This document shows positions 16,541 to 26,474 of a stretch of 64,000 nucleotides of DNA, in pieces (within the stretch, counting starts at the first letter, position 1; each line of letters begins with the position of its first letter). The position numbers were made by a program, and so were the translations under genes. This DNA comes from Hyphomonadaceae bacterium (GTDB lineage: Bacteria; Pseudomonadota; Alphaproteobacteria; Caulobacterales; Aquidulcibacteraceae). Under the pieces are notes generated by a model. It was not told the origin of the DNA. It saw nothing but the letters and a program-made list of their open reading frames with translations, and did not search any database. The DNA is taken from the NCBI GenBank assembly GCA_016791445.1, contig JAEUMP010000024.1, positions 124,001 to 188,000 on the forward strand, read 5' to 3'.

Positions 16541-18018
16541 CCCGGTTGCACGACGCCTGCGGTGACGCCGAGCGCGGTCGCGAGCACGTCGAGACGCTTG
16601 ATCGATTGCTCGGTGATGACGCGCCCGTGCATGCGGTCTGTGCTGAGCGTGAGCTTGCCGCCGTCCAGCCTGAGATCGAATGCGTCGAGGACCGGCTCGG
16701 CGCGACCGCTGAGATCTGCGCCAAGCCGCAGCGCCGCGCCGAGTGCAGCCGCGGCTCTCCGTTGTTCCTCGGTGAGGAGCCGCAGATAGGCCTCTTCCTT
16801 GTCTGGCGCGGCACGTGTGACGCGATGATGCACGGCGGCCGCGAGGAAAGCGCGCTCCGCGTGCGCTATGCCGGCGAATGGCGCGCGCAGGACGAGATCG
16901 TAGATGATTTCGCTGCGCTGTTCGGGATGGAGCGCGGAACCGAGATCGGCGAGTCGCGCGGCGGCCGCGCGCAGGATGCGGTCCCGCTCACGATCGAACA
17001 CCGGCGGTTGCGCTTCGAAGAGCGGCGCCAGCCATTTCTCCAGCGCCTCCCCGAAGACGCGGGCGCGCGGCGATGCGCCGACGAACGCCTCCGCGCCGGC
17101 GATCAGTGGGTGCGTCGCACGCAGCTGCGCACCGAGATTCTCGATCAGCAATCCTTCGCGCAGGCCGTAGGACGACAGAATCACGCGATCGAAGGCGCCG
17201 AGCGCCATGACGCGTTCCAGGACGACGGCCGCGTAGGGCAGCGAATCCGCGCGCTTCGCCGCCGCGTCCTCGAAGCGTTCCAGCGACTTCCGGCTCTGTT
17301 TGCGCACAAACTCCGCCACGCGCAGCACCTCTGCGCGCGACATCTGGTGATGGTGCAGCACCGCAATCGGATGGCGGCGCAAGGCGATGTCGATGCGACC
17401 GAGCGCGCGCCAGGCCCCGCCCACCGCATGGAAAGCGCTTCCGGCGGTTGAGTCCTTCAGCACCGACGACTGCTTCAACCACTCGGTGACGACCGCGCCT
17501 ACGCGGTCCGCGTCGAACGCCTCACCGCCCATCATCGACAACGGTCCGAGCGGCCATGTCTCGCCGCGCCCCGGTCCGTTCGGACCGACTTCGACGAGTT
17601 CAAGACTCGATCCGCCGAGGTCGCCGACGACGCCCGTCGCCTCCGGCGCCCCTGCCAACACCCCGAGAGCCGAGAGGCGCGCCTCTTCGGCGCCCTCGAT
17701 CACGCGCAGCGCGATGCCGGTTTCCTTGCGCACGCGTTCCGCGAACTTCGCACCGTCCTTCGCATCGCGAACGGCGGCGGTCGCGACGGCATAGACATCC
17801 TTGAGGCCAAGGCCCTTGATGATGACGGAGAAGCGCGAAAGCGCCTTCAACGCCGTCTCGATCCCCTCAGGCGATAGTTTCCCCGTCGTACCGAGATTGC
17901 GGCCGAGCCCGGCCATCACCTTCTCGTTGAGGAACGGGGTCAGCGCGCGACCTTCCAGCCGGTAGGCCACGAGGCGAACCGAGTTGGAGCCCACGTCGAT
18001 GACAGCCGCTTCACGCAC
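16537..18018 (-). CDS. ppx: Ppx/GppA-family exopolyphosphatase
   Basis: Releases orthophosphate from polyphosphate ends and/or converts pppGpp to ppGpp. The 493-residue product starts REAAVIDVGSNSVRLVAYRL, the first phosphate-binding motif of the ASKHA fold, and contains GVVGDLGGSSLELVEV, the second. The C-terminal 180 residues form the HD-like helical extension of long Ppx enzymes. The polyphosphate kinase gene lies 1.4 kb away on the same strand, separated by two unrelated genes, so polyphosphate turnover is the likely role. Confidence 0.92.
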   Translation of the reverse strand: MREAAVIDVGSNSVRLVAYRLEGRALTPFLNEKVMAGLGRNLGTTGKLSPEGIETALKALSRFSVIIKGLGLKDVYAVATAAVRDAKDGAKFAERVRKETGIALRVIEGAEEARLSALGVLAGAPEATGVVGDLGGSSLELVEVGPNGPGRGETWPLGPLSMMGGEAFDADRVGAVVTEWLKQSSVLKDSTAGSAFHAVGGAWRALGRIDIALRRHPIAVLHHHQMSRAEVLRVAEFVRKQSRKSLERFEDAAAKRADSLPYAAVVLERVMALGAFDRVILSSYGLREGLLIENLGAQLRATHPLIAGAEAFVGASPRARVFGEALEKWLAPLFEAQPPVFDRERDRILRAAAARLADLGSALHPEQRSEIIYDLVLRAPFAGIAHAERAFLAAAVHHRVTRAAPDKEEAYLRLLTEEQRRAAAALGAALRLGADLSGRAEPVLDAFDLRLDGGKLTLSTDRMHGRVITEQSIKRLDVLATALGVTAGVVQPG

Positions 18019-18086
18019 GAGGGGGACTTAGCGGGGGGTGCGGACCGGGGCAAGGCGCGCGTCCCCGGGACGCGCGCCCGCTGTGC

Positions 18087-18467
18087 TCAGATGGTCTGGA
18101 GCAATTCGAGGGTGTAGCCGTCCGGGTCCTTCACGAAGCCGATCAGTGTGGGCCCGAGACCCGGGACAGGCGCAGGCGCGCGCACCAGCGTGGCGCCGGA
18201 GTCCACCGCACGCTTCGCAGCTCCCGATGCATCGTCGAGGTAGAAGACAAGCTTGCCCGCGAAAGCGTGCGCGGCGCGCGCGACACCGTCCGTATACTGC
18301 ATCAGCACTACAGCGGCGCTGCGTCCTTCGAAGCCCATGACGATCTCGTCCATGTGGGGCAGATGGAAGCGCTGCTGTTCCTTCATGCCGAACGCGTACG
18401 CGTAGAATTTCGCTGACGCCTCCATGTCGCGCACCGCGATGCCGACCGCGCCGAGATAGTTCGCCAT
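18087..18467 (-). CDS. VOC family protein (glyoxalase-like)
   Basis: A vicinal-oxygen-chelate fold protein of 126 residues. MANYLGAVGIAVRDMEASAKFYAYAFGM is the first beta-alpha-beta-beta-beta module and GPTLIGFVKDPDGYTLELLQTI, with its metal-binding glutamate, the second. This resembles lactoylglutathione lyase but is not enough to assign a substrate. ATG 18465-18467, with GAGG ahead of it, is preferred over a longer frame start at 18536. Lies between ppx and a divergent membrane-protein gene. Confidence 0.86.
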   Translation of the reverse strand: MANYLGAVGIAVRDMEASAKFYAYAFGMKEQQRFHLPHMDEIVMGFEGRSAAVVLMQYTDGVARAAHAFAGKLVFYLDDASGAAKRAVDSGATLVRAPAPVPGLGPTLIGFVKDPDGYTLELLQTI

Positions 18468-18608
18468 GATATGTATCCTCGTCGCGCGGAGATGCGTTCT
18501 TTGAGTTTGAGACACGATCTCGGCCACGTCCACCACGATGGCGCTCTTTCGTTCATTGAGCGGACTTGGCTAGATGGGGCTGACACCAGAAGGAAACGCG
18601 ATTCGACG

Positions 18609-19454
18609 ATGAACCAGCGCCAGATCAGGATCATACGCGCGATTCAGTGGCTCACGCTTCCAATCGCCCTGGCGGTCGTGGGTGCGTTCGCCCTCGATTT
18701 CGCGGATGGCAGCGACCGGATGTCCGCCATCGCGAACATGATTGCCCCCGTGGGCGACGGCATGTTGCTGGTCGTAACCTGCCTCATGTGGTTCACGTTT
18801 GCCGCCCTCGTGCTCGAATTCGTCCGGCAGGAGCTCGCAGGCGCGCGTCGCAACGAAGACCTTGGCGATCCAGTTCTGTCGCTGTCCGAGACTGGCGGTC
18901 CGGCCGGCGTCCTGCTCGTGGTGTTTACTCTGGCGTTCGCCGTCGGCGCGAACATCATCCTCTTTCGTCCCGGTCTGCTGGCGATTGATCCCGCTGCAAC
19001 ATCCATCGAGGTGAAACTCGTCTTTGCGTTGTTCTACGCGATTGCGCAATTTCTGGTCATTGCCTTCACATTGCGCCTGATCCGCAATCGCCCGTACTTC
19101 GTGCTCACGCGCCGCGGCTTTCTCTATGCGCCCGGCGACCTGTCGCCCGGGCTCGTGCGTTGGGAGGATGTGACTGAGATCGCCGAGACGGAACTGCTCG
19201 GAGCCCAGGGGACGCGCGGCAGCGCAATCCTGCGGCGCGCCCTCCTCGTGACGCTGAAGCACCCGGACAAGTATCTGGGCGCCTACAACCCGCTTCTTAA
19301 GGTCCTCGATCGTCTCTCGCGCGCGACGGTGCGCGCACAGACTGGCGGAAAGAGCGACCTCGTTCTGCTCGCCGACGACTTTGGCCGACGCTACGAGGAA
19401 GTGAAGGAACAGATGTACGAATACGCGCGCCTGCATGGCGCAAAGATCAGCTGA
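18609..19454 (+). CDS. hypothetical four-helix membrane protein with a cytoplasmic PH-like domain
   Basis: Not assigned to a named family. The 281-residue product has hydrophobic segments near 10-30, 45-70, 98-118 and 135-158, then a soluble part (RNRPYFVLTRRGFLYAPGDLSPGLVRWEDVTEI) that reads like a bacterial PH domain (YFVLTxxGfly...i.W.dI). The C-terminal 80 residues are hydrophilic (LLKVLDRLSRATVRAQTGGKSD). STMxxx (DUF2982/PH-like) families look comparable, but none can be confirmed by eye. ATG 18609 is chosen because the first membrane helix follows directly. Convergent with ppk1, with only 8 bases between the stops. Confidence 0.7.
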   Translation: MNQRQIRIIRAIQWLTLPIALAVVGAFALDFADGSDRMSAIANMIAPVGDGMLLVVTCLMWFTFAALVLEFVRQELAGARRNEDLGDPVLSLSETGGPAGVLLVVFTLAFAVGANIILFRPGLLAIDPAATSIEVKLVFALFYAIAQFLVIAFTLRLIRNRPYFVLTRRGFLYAPGDLSPGLVRWEDVTEIAETELLGAQGTRGSAILRRALLVTLKHPDKYLGAYNPLLKVLDRLSRATVRAQTGGKSDLVLLADDFGRRYEEVKEQMYEYARLHGAKIS

Positions 19455-19462
19455 TCGTTGCG

Positions 19463-21670
19463 CTACTGCGAACGCGGACCGACGTGATCAAATGCCGGCG
19501 GAAGATCGCCCTTCTGCGCGCGCCCGCGACCAGAAAGACTTGGATTTCGCATGAAGTAGAGGTGCGCGGAGAACGGCTCGTCGAGGCGGGAACGGTCGAC
19601 ACGCGTGAAGGAGCCGTCGGCGTTCATGTACCAGCTCTGCGCCTCGTCATTGAGGTTGGCGAGCATGATCTGGCCCAGCACCTGCTGGTGCACCGTCGGA
19701 TTGAGGATCGGACACAGGACCTCCACGCGGCGATCCAGATTGCGCGGCATCCAGTCAGCCGAGGACATGAACACCTTTGCATCGGGATGCGGCAACGCCT
19801 TGCCGTCGCCGAAGCAGACAATGCGGGCGTGTTCCAGAAAGCGCCCGACGATGGATTTGACGCGGATGTTGTCAGAGAGACCCGGCACGCCCGGGCGCAG
19901 GCAGCAGACGCCGCGGACGACAAGTTCGATCTTCACGCCTTCCTGGCTTGCGCGATACAGCGCATCGATGACGACGGGATCGACCAGTGAATTGAGCTTC
20001 ACCCAGATGTTGCCGGGACGCCCCGCCTTCACGTGTTCCACCTCGGCGTCGATCAGCTCGAGCACCGTTTCCTTGAGCGTGATCGGCGAAATCGCGATGC
20101 GTTCAAGTTCTGCGGGCTTCGCGTAGCCGGTGACGAAGTTGAAGAGCCGCCCCGCATCGCGCCCGAAGGCGGGATCGGCGGTGAACAGCGAGAGATCGGT
20201 GTAAACGCGCGCCGTGATCGGGTGGTAGTTGCCGGTGCCGAAGTGAGTGTAGGTGCGCAGGCCGTCCGTTTCGCGTCGCACCACAAGGCTGACCTTGGCG
20301 TGCGTCTTGTAGTCGATGAAGCCGTACACGATCGATGCGCCGGCGCGTTCGAGATCCTGCGCCCACTTCAGATTGTTCTCTTCGTCGAACCGCGCCTTGA
20401 TCTCCACGAGCGCGGTGACGTTCTTGCCGGCTTCCGCCGCTTCGATGAGGGCCGCGACAATCGGCGAGTTTTTCGATGTGCGATAGAGCGTCTGCTTGAT
20501 CGCGACGACGTTCGGATCGGCCGCCGCCTGACGCAGGAACTGCACCACCACATCGAAGCTTTCGAACGGGTGATGGACGAGCATGTCCTTCGCGCGAATC
20601 GCGGCGAAGATATCGCCCCCGAAGTCGCGGACGCGTTCGGGAAAGCGCGGCTCATAGGGCTCGAACTTGAGGTCCGTGCGATCTTCCGGAATGAGCGTGG
20701 AGAGTTGCGCAAGGCCAAGCATGCCTTCCGCGATCACGACGTCATGGGGATCGGCCTCGATCTCCTGGATGATGAAGTCACGCAGGTCCGCCGGCATGGA
20801 GGCTTCGATCTTGAGGCGCACGATCTCGCCGAGGCGGCGCTGCTTCAGCAACGTCCGAAACTCGCGGACGAGATCTTCCGCTTCTTCGACATTCTCGATG
20901 TCGCTGTCGCGCACGACCCGGAAACACCCCTTCGACAGCACCTCGTAGCCGGGAAAGAGCTGATCCAGGAAAAGACCGAGCGCCGTTTCCAGCGGAATGA
21001 AGCGGCGCTCCGCGGGCGCGCCCGACGCGCGCGTGGAGTCCCGCAGTTCGAGGAACCGCTCCACCTGCGTCGGCATCGGCACGAGCGCGTTGAGCGCTCG
21101 ACCGTCCTCGCGTCGCTTCAGCTTCAGCGCCATGGCGAAGCCGAGGTTCGGAATGAACGGAAACGGATGCGCCGGATCGATCGCGAGCGGCGTCAGCAGC
21201 GGAAAGACGCGGTCCCGGAAGATCGGCCGCAGCAGGGCCATGTCCGCCTTGCTGAGCTGATCTGCGTCCAGAACGCAGATGCCCGCCTTGCCCATTTCGC
21301 TGCGCAGCGCGGCCCAGCGCTGCTGCTGCTTGTCCATCAGTGCGGTCGCTTCCTCCTGGAGTCGCTCCAGCTGCTCAAGCGGCGTCAGCCCGTCCTGGCT
21401 GCGGGTCTGGACGTTGGCCTTCACCTGCTCATGCAAGCCCGCCACGCGGACCATGTAGAATTCATCGAGATTGTTGGCCGAGATCGACAGGAAGCGCAGG
21501 CGCTCCAGCAGGGGATGTGCGGAGTTCTCCGCTTCCTCGAGCACGCGCGTGTTGAACGCCAGCCAGCTCTGTTCGCGGTTGATGAACCGCGCGGGGCTCT
21601 CCATCGAGATCCCGGACGCGGCGGCGGCCTGAAGGGCGCGGCGCTTGGCGGGTCGGGTCTCGGCGGTCAT
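19463..21670 (-). CDS. ppk1: polyphosphate kinase 1
   Basis: Makes inorganic polyphosphate from ATP at the inner membrane. The 735-residue product has the N-domain ([22 protein letters not shown]), the head domain, and the phospholipase-D-like catalytic half with [22 protein letters not shown] carrying the autophosphorylated histidine region, and [20 protein letters not shown] near the C-terminus. Lengths and motifs are normal. The ATG overlaps the stop of hda (ATGA), so the two are coupled. Confidence 0.97.
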   Translation of the reverse strand: MTAETRPAKRRALQAAAASGISMESPARFINREQSWLAFNTRVLEEAENSAHPLLERLRFLSISANNLDEFYMVRVAGLHEQVKANVQTRSQDGLTPLEQLERLQEEATALMDKQQQRWAALRSEMGKAGICVLDADQLSKADMALLRPIFRDRVFPLLTPLAIDPAHPFPFIPNLGFAMALKLKRREDGRALNALVPMPTQVERFLELRDSTRASGAPAERRFIPLETALGLFLDQLFPGYEVLSKGCFRVVRDSDIENVEEAEDLVREFRTLLKQRRLGEIVRLKIEASMPADLRDFIIQEIEADPHDVVIAEGMLGLAQLSTLIPEDRTDLKFEPYEPRFPERVRDFGGDIFAAIRAKDMLVHHPFESFDVVVQFLRQAAADPNVVAIKQTLYRTSKNSPIVAALIEAAEAGKNVTALVEIKARFDEENNLKWAQDLERAGASIVYGFIDYKTHAKVSLVVRRETDGLRTYTHFGTGNYHPITARVYTDLSLFTADPAFGRDAGRLFNFVTGYAKPAELERIAISPITLKETVLELIDAEVEHVKAGRPGNIWVKLNSLVDPVVIDALYRASQEGVKIELVVRGVCCLRPGVPGLSDNIRVKSIVGRFLEHARIVCFGDGKALPHPDAKVFMSSADWMPRNLDRRVEVLCPILNPTVHQQVLGQIMLANLNDEAQSWYMNADGSFTRVDRSRLDEPFSAHLYFMRNPSLSGRGRAQKGDLPPAFDHVGPRSQ

Positions 21671-22383
21671 GCATCCTCCGGTGAAAGGTCTGGCGCCTCC
21701 TCGCTCCCGCCGGGATCCGGCGGGTCGAGGCCGAGGCTCTGCAGGGCCCGGGCCGCGATGGGAACCGAGATGGGCCTGCTGCCCCTGACGTGAACCCGGT
21801 CGATCGCCTCAGCCACGGCGTGGGCGGCGGCGAAGGACCGTTCCATGTGTGCGATCAGATACGTCGCAGCCTTATCCGACAGTTTTATGAACCGAGCCTT
21901 GCAAAGGCGAATCAAGACCCTGGAAAGCAGCGCATCGTCGGGTTCCCCCACCCGCTCCACCGCCACCGCCGCAAGGCGCGAACGAAGGTCGCGGAGAGCC
22001 ACTGACCATGTCCGGGGGGGCTCCTGTGCCGTCAGAAGCAACGCCCCGCCCTCCGTGCGGACGGTATCGAGCAGCAGAGCGAGGTGCGGCTCGTCGCTGA
22101 AGCGGTCCGCGTCGTCGATGACAAGGCGACGACCGGCGGCCTCGAAGGCGTCGAGCGCCCGCGTCGCGCCGTCCCAGACGGCAGCCTGCACGCCTTGCGC
22201 CCAGGCACAGGCCATGTGCGTCTTGCCTGCCCCCTGCGGCCCGATGAGCGCCAGCGTTCCGTTCGGCCAGTTTCGCCAGCGACCGATCATCGTCCACGCC
22301 GCGAGATTGGACTCGCCCAGTTCGAGCGTGGCGGCGGTCAGGTCGTCGGTGGTCCGCCCGAAGAGGCGTGGTTGATCGGCCAT
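21667..22383 (-). CDS. hda: DnaA regulatory inactivator HdaA
   Basis: AAA+ protein that, with the beta clamp, stimulates ATP hydrolysis by DnaA and so prevents over-initiation. The 238-residue product starts MADQPRLFG, whose QPRLF matches the N-terminal clamp-binding motif of Hda. Walker A is GPQGAGKTH and Walker B is [19 protein letters not shown] holds the box VII arginine finger. It is more compact than DnaA, with no DNA-binding domain IV. It overlaps ppk1 and follows the DUF2066 gene closely, a typical alphaproteobacterial arrangement. Confidence 0.94.
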   Translation of the reverse strand: MADQPRLFGRTTDDLTAATLELGESNLAAWTMIGRWRNWPNGTLALIGPQGAGKTHMACAWAQGVQAAVWDGATRALDAFEAAGRRLVIDDADRFSDEPHLALLLDTVRTEGGALLLTAQEPPRTWSVALRDLRSRLAAVAVERVGEPDDALLSRVLIRLCKARFIKLSDKAATYLIAHMERSFAAAHAVAEAIDRVHVRGSRPISVPIAARALQSLGLDPPDPGGSEEAPDLSPEDA

Positions 22384-22393
22384 GCCGACCCGC

Positions 22394-23446
22394 CTAGCGC
22401 CCCGTCACCCGCAAGACAGCGCCCTGGGACGACTGGGCGAGCTGCAGATTGAACCGCTCCAGCGCCCGCGAGAGATCATCCATCGTACCGCCGTGCGCGA
22501 ACGTGACCACGGCGCCGTCCCGACCGATCGCCTCGATGCGGATGTCGGAAATGGTCGTTTGCGCCGCCGCCTCCAGAGCCTGCTTGACGCGCGTCCACTC
22601 CGGCATGTCGCGATAGAGCGCTGACACCACGATCCGGGAGCGTTGCGAGGCCTGTAGCGTCAATCCCGTCTTCCAGAGCGTCTGCAGACGGGCGTTGGCT
22701 GCATCCGCCAAGCGTCGATAGGCGTCCGGCAGCCCGGCGTCGCCGCCCTGTACTGCGGCGCTCGCCTGGCCGCGCGGGGTTTGCGCCCCATTGGAATCAT
22801 ATTCGATGAGGTCAGCCACAAGCGCCGCGCCCGTCTGGCGCGCGGTGGCGACCACGACGGTCTGCGCGCCGGCGGCGGTCGCGAACGGTTGCAGCGACGC
22901 CCAATCCGCCTGCTGGACCGGCGCGGCGACGATCACCGGCAGGAGTTCGCCTTCAAAGCCTCCCTGTTCCCACGCCTGACGCCACAGATCCGGCGTCCCG
23001 TCGGCAGCGCCCGGTTGCAGGGCCACGAGAACGGGCGCGCCGCGGGCTTCAAGCACCTGGAACCCCGCCGCCTGCAGCGCGGTTCGAACGCCGTTGGGGT
23101 CAAAGCGCACGGCGAACCGGCCAAGATAGCGGGTGCCAGAGCGCCGTTCCTCCTCGACGTCCACGGAGCGGACCAGCTGGTTCAGGGCGGAATCGTCAGG
23201 GCGCGGAATGGTCAGGCGGGCCTGGTCCTCGGCGCTCGTAATGCGGCGCGCGAGCCGTTCGAAACCGAGGCGCTGCGCGGCGGCCATGCCTTGGGCGCGG
23301 GCTTGGGCCGCGTCAGGCGCCGTCTGGTCCACCCGAACGCCCGACACGAGGAAAATGTCCCCGCGGCCGGCCTGAGCCGCCGCAGGGCCCACAAAGAACG
23401 CGCAGAACGCTGCGCAAATCGCTATCAGTCCGGCCAAGCGGTGCAT
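22394..23446 (-). CDS. DUF2066 domain-containing protein
   Basis: Secreted or periplasmic protein of unknown function, 350 residues. From ATG 23444-23446 the N-terminus [26 protein letters not shown] is a clear signal peptide. The DUF2066 region covers roughly 30-220 ([20 protein letters not shown]... and LVALQPGA); GAGG stands before the ATG. An earlier in-frame start would put a non-signal region first. The gene lies 10 bases upstream of hda on the same strand and diverges from purM, a conserved neighbourhood in this group. Confidence 0.85.
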   Translation of the reverse strand: MHRLAGLIAICAAFCAFFVGPAAAQAGRGDIFLVSGVRVDQTAPDAAQARAQGMAAAQRLGFERLARRITSAEDQARLTIPRPDDSALNQLVRSVDVEEERRSGTRYLGRFAVRFDPNGVRTALQAAGFQVLEARGAPVLVALQPGAADGTPDLWRQAWEQGGFEGELLPVIVAAPVQQADWASLQPFATAAGAQTVVVATARQTGAALVADLIEYDSNGAQTPRGQASAAVQGGDAGLPDAYRRLADAANARLQTLWKTGLTLQASQRSRIVVSALYRDMPEWTRVKQALEAAAQTTISDIRIEAIGRDGAVVTFAHGGTMDDLSRALERFNLQLAQSSQGAVLRVTGR

Positions 23447-23558
23447 CGGGTCCTCGCCTTTTCGGGGCAGACCTAGCAATACCGCGCGAAAGCCGAAAGG
23501 CCGTCCGCCGACGCGCCGCACACGTCCACCCGTTCCGAATCCTGCGATAGCGCCCTGC

Positions 23559-24569
23559 ATGACTTCCAAATCCTCCCTCACCTATCGCGACGCAGGCGTC
23601 GACATCGACGAGGGCGCGCGCCTCGTCGACCTCATCGGTCCCGCCGCGAAGGCCACCGCCCGCCCGGGCGCCAACGCCGCCCTCGGCGGGTTCGCCGCTG
23701 CGTTCGACCTGAAAGCCGCCGGTTTCACCGATCCCATCCTGCTGGCCACCACCGATGGCGTCGGCACGAAGCTCAAGGTGGCGATTGAATCGGGCCGTCA
23801 TGAGACGGTCGGCGTCGATCTTGTGGCAATGTGCGTGAATGACCTTATCGCCCAAGGCGGCGAGCCGCTGCTGTTCCTCGATTATTACGCCACCGGCAAA
23901 CTCAACGCCGACGAAGCCGCCGTCGTCATCAAGGGCATCGCGGAAGGGTGCCGTATCGCGGGCTGCGCGCTCGCCGGCGGCGAGACGGCCGAAATGCCGG
24001 GCATGTACGGATCGGGCGATTACGACCTCGCGGGATTTGCGATGGGCGCCGCCGAGCGCGGCACGTTGCTGCCGCGCGATGTCGCCGACGGCGATGTCGT
24101 CCTGGGCCTCGCTTCAAGCGGCCCGCATTCGAACGGCTATTCGCTGGTGCGCCGCATCGTTGAGCGCTCCGGCCTTGCGTGGGATGCGCCCTCGCCGTTC
24201 TCCGGCGGCACGCTGGCAGAAGCGCTGCTCGCGCCGACGCGGATCTATGTGAAGCCGTTGCTGCCGCTCATCCGCGATGGGCTCATAAACGGGCTCGCGC
24301 ACATCACCGGCGGCGGGCTGACGGAAAATGCGCCGCGCATGCTGCCGAAAGGCTGGCGTGTCGAATTCGACTGGGCGGTCTGGAAGCGGCCTGCGGTGTT
24401 CGAGTGGCTCGTCGCGACCGGCGACGTGCCGGAGGAAGATGCGCGTCGCACGTTCAATCTCGGCATCGGCATGGTGGCGGCGGTCGCGCCGAAGGATGCA
24501 GATGCGGTGATCGCACGTCTCGAAGCCGCAGGCGAAAAGGTCTTCAAGATCGGCGTGGTGCGCGCATGA
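23559..24569 (+). CDS. purM: phosphoribosylformylglycinamidine cyclo-ligase
   Basis: Fifth step of purine synthesis: ATP-dependent closure of the imidazole ring to give AIR. The 336-residue protein shows the N-terminal [16 protein letters not shown], the metal/ATP motif [36 protein letters not shown], and [15 protein letters not shown], all standard for PurM. The stop overlaps the purN start (ATGA), so the two consecutive enzymes are translationally coupled. Confidence 0.97.
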   Translation: MTSKSSLTYRDAGVDIDEGARLVDLIGPAAKATARPGANAALGGFAAAFDLKAAGFTDPILLATTDGVGTKLKVAIESGRHETVGVDLVAMCVNDLIAQGGEPLLFLDYYATGKLNADEAAVVIKGIAEGCRIAGCALAGGETAEMPGMYGSGDYDLAGFAMGAAERGTLLPRDVADGDVVLGLASSGPHSNGYSLVRRIVERSGLAWDAPSPFSGGTLAEALLAPTRIYVKPLLPLIRDGLINGLAHITGGGLTENAPRMLPKGWRVEFDWAVWKRPAVFEWLVATGDVPEEDARRTFNLGIGMVAAVAPKDADAVIARLEAAGEKVFKIGVVRA

Positions 24570-25198
24570 CGCGCAAGCGCGTCGCCGTGCTCATCTCCGG
24601 GCGCGGCTCGAACCTGCAGGCGCTGCTCGACGCGCAAGGGCCGCTCTGCCCTTATGAGATCGTCGTCGTCGTTTCCAACAATCCGGGCGCGGCAGGGCTC
24701 GATCGCGCGCGCGAGGCCGGCGTCGAAGCGGCGGCGGTGGATCACCGCGTCTTCGGCAAGGATCGCGCGGCTTTTGAACGATCGCTCGATGCGTTCCTGC
24801 GAGATCGCAACGTCGAACTCGTCGCGCTCGCAGGTTTCATGCGTGTGCTGACGCCCTTCTTCGTGAATGCGTGGGCGAACCGACTCATCAACATCCACCC
24901 CTCACTGCTGCCGTCCTTCCCCGGCCTCGACACGCATGCGCGCGCCATCGCCGCGGGCGCAAAGCTCGGCGGTTGTTCGGTGCACTGGGTGACGGAAGGC
25001 GTGGATGCGGGACCGATCATCGGTCAGGCAGCTGTGCCGATCCTGCCGGGCGACACGCCCGAGTCGCTCGCAGCGCGCACGCTCGATGCGGAGCACATGC
25101 TCTACCCGGCGTGTCTGGCGCTGGTATGCGGCGGCGCGCCGCTCCTTCCGGGCGACGCGCAGCCGATGCTGGTCAATGCGTTTGTGGAAGATCGCTGA
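24566..25198 (+). CDS. purN: phosphoribosylglycinamide formyltransferase
   Basis: Third step of purine synthesis: transfers formyl from 10-formyl-THF to GAR. The 210-residue product starts [23 protein letters not shown] and has the catalytic Asn-His-Asp set in [13 protein letters not shown] and [14 protein letters not shown]. It begins within the purM stop codon. A long frame runs open upstream of this ATG but overlaps purM and is not real. A weak 6-bp hairpin, GATCGC/GCGATC, brackets the stop. Confidence 0.96.
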   Translation: MTRKRVAVLISGRGSNLQALLDAQGPLCPYEIVVVVSNNPGAAGLDRAREAGVEAAAVDHRVFGKDRAAFERSLDAFLRDRNVELVALAGFMRVLTPFFVNAWANRLINIHPSLLPSFPGLDTHARAIAAGAKLGGCSVHWVTEGVDAGPIIGQAAVPILPGDTPESLAARTLDAEHMLYPACLALVCGGAPLLPGDAQPMLVNAFVEDR

Positions 25199-25204
25199 AA
25201 GCGA

Positions 25205-25627
25205 TCAGCCGACGATCTCGTCGTCCTTGAAGAAGAACGCGATCTCGGTTTTCGCGTTTTCGAGGCTGTCAGAGCCGTGAACGCTGTTGGCTTCGATACC
25301 CGAGGAAAACTTGCGGCGGATCGTGCCGGGCGCGGCGTTGTAGGGGTTGGTGGCGCCCATGATGTCGCGGTAACGCGCAACGGCGTTCTCGCCTTCCAGC
25401 GCCTGCACGACGACCGGGCCGGACGTCATGAACTTCACGAGGTCGCCGAAGAACGGGCGGTCCTTGTGGACGCCGTAGAAGCCCTCGGCCTGTTCCTTCG
25501 ACATCTTGATACGCTTCTGCGCGATGATCTTCAGACCCGCGCCCTCGATCATCGCATTGATTTCACCCGTCAGGCTGCGCGCGGTCGCGTCCGGCTTGAT
25601 GATGGAAAACGTCCGCTCGACGGCCAT
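25205..25627 (-). CDS. ndk: nucleoside diphosphate kinase
   Basis: Balances NTP and dNTP pools through a phospho-histidine intermediate. The product is 140 residues from ATG 25625-25627: [48 protein letters not shown]; His in NSVHGSD is the catalytic residue. A GTG codon nine bases earlier would add three residues. Convergent with purN. Confidence 0.97.
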   Translation of the reverse strand: MAVERTFSIIKPDATARSLTGEINAMIEGAGLKIIAQKRIKMSKEQAEGFYGVHKDRPFFGDLVKFMTSGPVVVQALEGENAVARYRDIMGATNPYNAAPGTIRRKFSSGIEANSVHGSDSLENAKTEIAFFFKDDEIVG

Positions 25628-25723
25628 GGCCGGCACTCCCGCACTGCAATATTGAAATGGACGCGCTCTATAGCCGGGCGCCCCCGCCCCGCCAAGCCGC
25701 CCCCGGGAGAGAAAGCGCTACGT

Positions 25724-26014
25724 TCAGCCGCAGCTGGCGCGGGCGACCTTGCCGGCCGCGTCGAGCCCGACTGTGAGCCGGTTCTCGTTGAAATCCATCG
25801 TCACCGGGCAGTTGTGACAGACGATACGGTGCGCCTTGGGCAGGCGGGTCCTGTCGATCTCCGCGTCGGTCTTGCCGATCAGGTACTGATAGTCCGCCGC
25901 GTTGCACGTTTGTCCGCCGCCGGCCGGTCGCGAGTCGGGCGCCTCGTTCACATTGATCGCCACGCAGGCGGTGACAGAGGCGAACGCCAGAGCGGCGATG
26001 ATCGGTTTCAGCAT
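25724..26014 (-). CDS. peptidase inhibitor I78-family lipoprotein
   Basis: Small periplasmic lipoprotein of 96 residues related to I78 (elastase/chymotrypsin inhibitor) proteins. The N-terminus MLKPIIAALAFASVTAC has a lipobox ending in Cys17. The mature part ADYQYLIGKTDAEIDRTRLPKAHRIV and VTMDFNENRLTVGLDAAGKV resembles the I78 core. It also has four cysteines after the lipobox (TCN, CHNC, SCG), more than most family members, possibly making a disulfide. GAGGGG lies before the ATG. Sits between ndk and holC. Confidence 0.78.
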   Translation of the reverse strand: MLKPIIAALAFASVTACVAINVNEAPDSRPAGGGQTCNAADYQYLIGKTDAEIDRTRLPKAHRIVCHNCPVTMDFNENRLTVGLDAAGKVARASCG

Positions 26015-26024
26015 GAAAATCCCC

Positions 26025-26474
26025 TCAGGCCTGCTTTTCCCAGCGACCGGCGTCGCTTTCCTTCCAGTACGCGATTTCCAAACCGCTGTCTTTTGCCGCT
26101 TTCCATTGCAACCGGGCATGAACCACCGCCGCCTCGTCGCGACCGTCGAACATGATGCTGGCGCGCTCGAACGTGTCGAGAGGGCCCGGCTCCGCGCCAT
26201 CGATCAGAAAGAGCGCCTTGGCGCCATTGGGGGCGCCGCCCTCGCTCGTGAGCAATATCGGTTGCCGTTCTGCGGCGGCCCGTCCGGCGCGCGCATGGGG
26301 AAGGAAGCTCTCCTCGCGCACCGTCCACAACGCTTCATCGAGCAGGTCGAGACGCTCTTCGAGCGTCCCCCGAACCACCGCACGCCAGCCCCGCTGCAGG
26401 CACTTCTCCAGCAACGGCGCGAGCGCGCTTTCGAGCGACGATCGCTCGAGGTGGTAGAACCAGAGCGCGCTCAT
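26025..26474 (-). CDS. holC: DNA polymerase III subunit chi
   Basis: Accessory clamp-loader subunit that contacts single-stranded DNA-binding protein. The 149-residue product reads ALWFYHLERSSLESALAPLLEKCLQRGWRAVV, then EERLDLLDEALWTVREESFLPHARAG, and QPILLTSEGGAPNGAKALFLIDGAEP, each matching the HolC pattern. The start overlaps the pepA stop (ATGA); the pepA-holC pair is a common alphaproteobacterial arrangement. Confidence 0.94.
   Translation of the reverse strand: MSALWFYHLERSSLESALAPLLEKCLQRGWRAVVRGTLEERLDLLDEALWTVREESFLPHARAGRAAAERQPILLTSEGGAPNGAKALFLIDGAEPGPLDTFERASIMFDGRDEAAVVHARLQWKAAKDSGLEIAYWKESDAGRWEKQA

Noticed and set aside
20033..21793. 586-codon plus-strand frame across ppk1 and hda
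   Set aside because: Antisense shadow of ppk1; no domain pattern.
25190..25206. 6-bp GATCGC/GCGATC hairpin around the purN stop
   Set aside because: Too short and with the stop codon in its loop; no T-tract, so not called a terminator.
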